Assembly (NCBI GenBank): GCA_030159075.1
Contig: BROG01000006.1
Location: 2,069,501 to 2,133,500, forward strand
Origin: Atrina japonica
Taxonomy: Eukaryota; Mollusca; Bivalvia; Pterioida; Pinnidae
Length of the DNA stretch: 64,000 bases
Direction of reading: 5' to 3'
Below the pieces are notes generated by a model. It was given only the letters and a program-made list of their open reading frames with translations, had not been told where the DNA came from and ran no database searches. The position numbers and the translations under genes are program-made. Below are positions 62,751 to 64,000 of this stretch, in pieces. Numbering within the stretch: the first letter of the stretch is position 1; each line of letters opens with the position of its first letter.

Positions 62751-63880
62751 TTCTTGACTTGGCTGCTGTGAAGAATAGGTCTCAATGTTTCAGATGTGGT
62801 GAGAGAGAGAGCTAATTTGTTGTGCAGTGATGGATGGAAGAGTATTGACACAGCTGATCTACCACACAGCCTTAGGAACATTCCATGTTGTGATTTTTAC
62901 AAGCTCATGAGCTTGTCAGCTTGTCCATTGTGTTCCATTACAATGTGCCAAAGTCAAAACCTTTTTGAAAATGGAACATTATTATAATCATATGCATGTT
63001 GTCATTGTTGTTTTGTACAGATTTCAAATGATCGTTGAAATAGGGAAACAACTTTCATTGCCCGAAAAGCGGACATAGCTTTCCCAAATATGCTCACATT
63101 TATGTTGTTCATTCCTTTGTGAGTCAGGAGAATTTTGTTAATTGGAAGTAACCCACATGTTTCAATTAAATGTGGTAAAATTCCTGATCTATAATTTGTG
63201 CCCTGGATGGGTCATTCAGTGCATAAGATTTTAACTATATTCAAGATTTTGAAATATCACCAGTTTCAAATATCAAGGCAGTAGATAAATGTAATCTGTG
63301 TAGAAAACAACAAATTTCATTTTTTGAAATTCTGTTTTTCTCACTATCATTCAACATAGACTTTAGTTATACTTAGCAAGAACCTTTCTATAAAAATCAT
63401 AGTCGTCTGTATAGAAACTATGATTGTTAACAGATATTTTTGGAATAAGAGTTGGCCATTACAGGCATGTTACATTACTGGCATGAAAATAACATTCATT
63501 CTATTATTAAGATTTCTCTCTTTTTAAAAATAGGTTAGATATCAGTTCTAGCAAATTTTACAAACTAAGCTAATTTAATAATTGAATTGTCTAAATATTT
63601 ATTTTGTGTCTGATCTAGTTTAGATTACAGAGACACTAAATAAGATCTATCAACAACGAAAATTGACATTGAATTTAAAGAAACTTTATTCCAAGGAATA
63701 GGACAAATTGAATCAAAATCATTTTATCATAAATTTGATATTTTCAAAGGATGCTTTGCAGCTTGTTATGTACAAAATTCTTGATTTAGATAATGTTCTT
63801 CAGTTACATGATCATTTGAAAGTTTAAAAAACTGTCATCTTTTAGACATTAAAATAAATACATTTCACAAAGAAGTTTTG
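62751..63880 (+). other. CNOT9: CNOT9 3' UTR (probable)
   Basis: Non-coding sequence following the stop, with no recognised element until the AATAAA at 63853. The extent is inferred from that signal. Confidence 0.6.
63853..63858 (+). promoter_or_regulatory. CNOT9: Polyadenylation signal AATAAA
   Basis: First canonical AATAAA noted downstream of the CNOT9 stop, followed within 20-45 nt by a T/G-rich stretch (GTTTTGCCTT, CTGTTTTGAGG) fitting a downstream element. Confidence 0.6.
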
Positions 63881-64000
63881 CCTTATCTGTTTTGAGGGCT
63901 GTTCATTCTGAGTACATCTGGAGGACGCATTATAGTATGAATATAATCCTGGCTAAAATCGTCTTTAGATGTGGCATTTTATGGTAGGCCGATGTCTCTT

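Overview
This is eukaryotic, AT-rich nuclear DNA. Two conserved animal genes are split into short exons with GT-AG introns. The dispersed repeat content (a tRNA-derived SINE, many short foldback elements, a degraded Ty3/Gypsy element, microsatellites) and the protein sequences suggest a mollusc, probably a bivalve. That placement is inference from sequence style and was not tested.

Left flank (1-7153): no gene recognised; probably the 3' UTR and downstream flank of the first gene. Gene 1 (7154-34901, minus strand) is ATG9, the multispanning autophagy lipid scramblase. I reconstructed 20 coding exons that join in phase into 781 codons, plus a splice acceptor upstream of the start codon showing at least one more 5' non-coding exon. 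Its introns carry foldback elements, minisatellites, a 230-bp GA tract and a deleted hAT transposon with a BED-like zinc-finger exon. The intron after exon 7 contains about 20 copies of a 55-bp unit that includes the exon 7 splice donor itself.

Between the genes (34902-45340) lies an 8.2-kb Ty3/Gypsy-type LTR retrotransposon (36026-44246), broken by many frameshifts. It keeps traces of gag (with an N-terminal helix-hairpin-helix and a CCHC knuckle), protease, reverse transcriptase, RNase H and integrase. Downstream of pol, where an env gene can sit, is an extra ORF with two C2H2 zinc fingers followed by an SGNH-hydrolase-like domain. The element has a truncated 5' LTR and a 29-bp flanking duplication, which is unusual for integrase-mediated insertion.

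Gene 2 (45385-62750, plus strand) is CNOT9 (RQCD1/CAF40), the armadillo-repeat subunit of the CCR4-NOT deadenylase: nine coding exons, 311 aa, nearly identical to the vertebrate protein over its core. It is head to head with ATG9. Its introns hold a SINE, several mariner-like foldback elements and a 1-kb dispersed repeat. The 3' UTR probably ends near the polyadenylation signal at 63853.

The two host genes have no obvious functional link beyond their divergent arrangement; ATG9 acts in autophagosome membrane supply and CNOT9 in mRNA decay and repression. The least expected signals are the zinc-finger/SGNH ORF of the retrotransposon and the amplified splice-donor array in ATG9.
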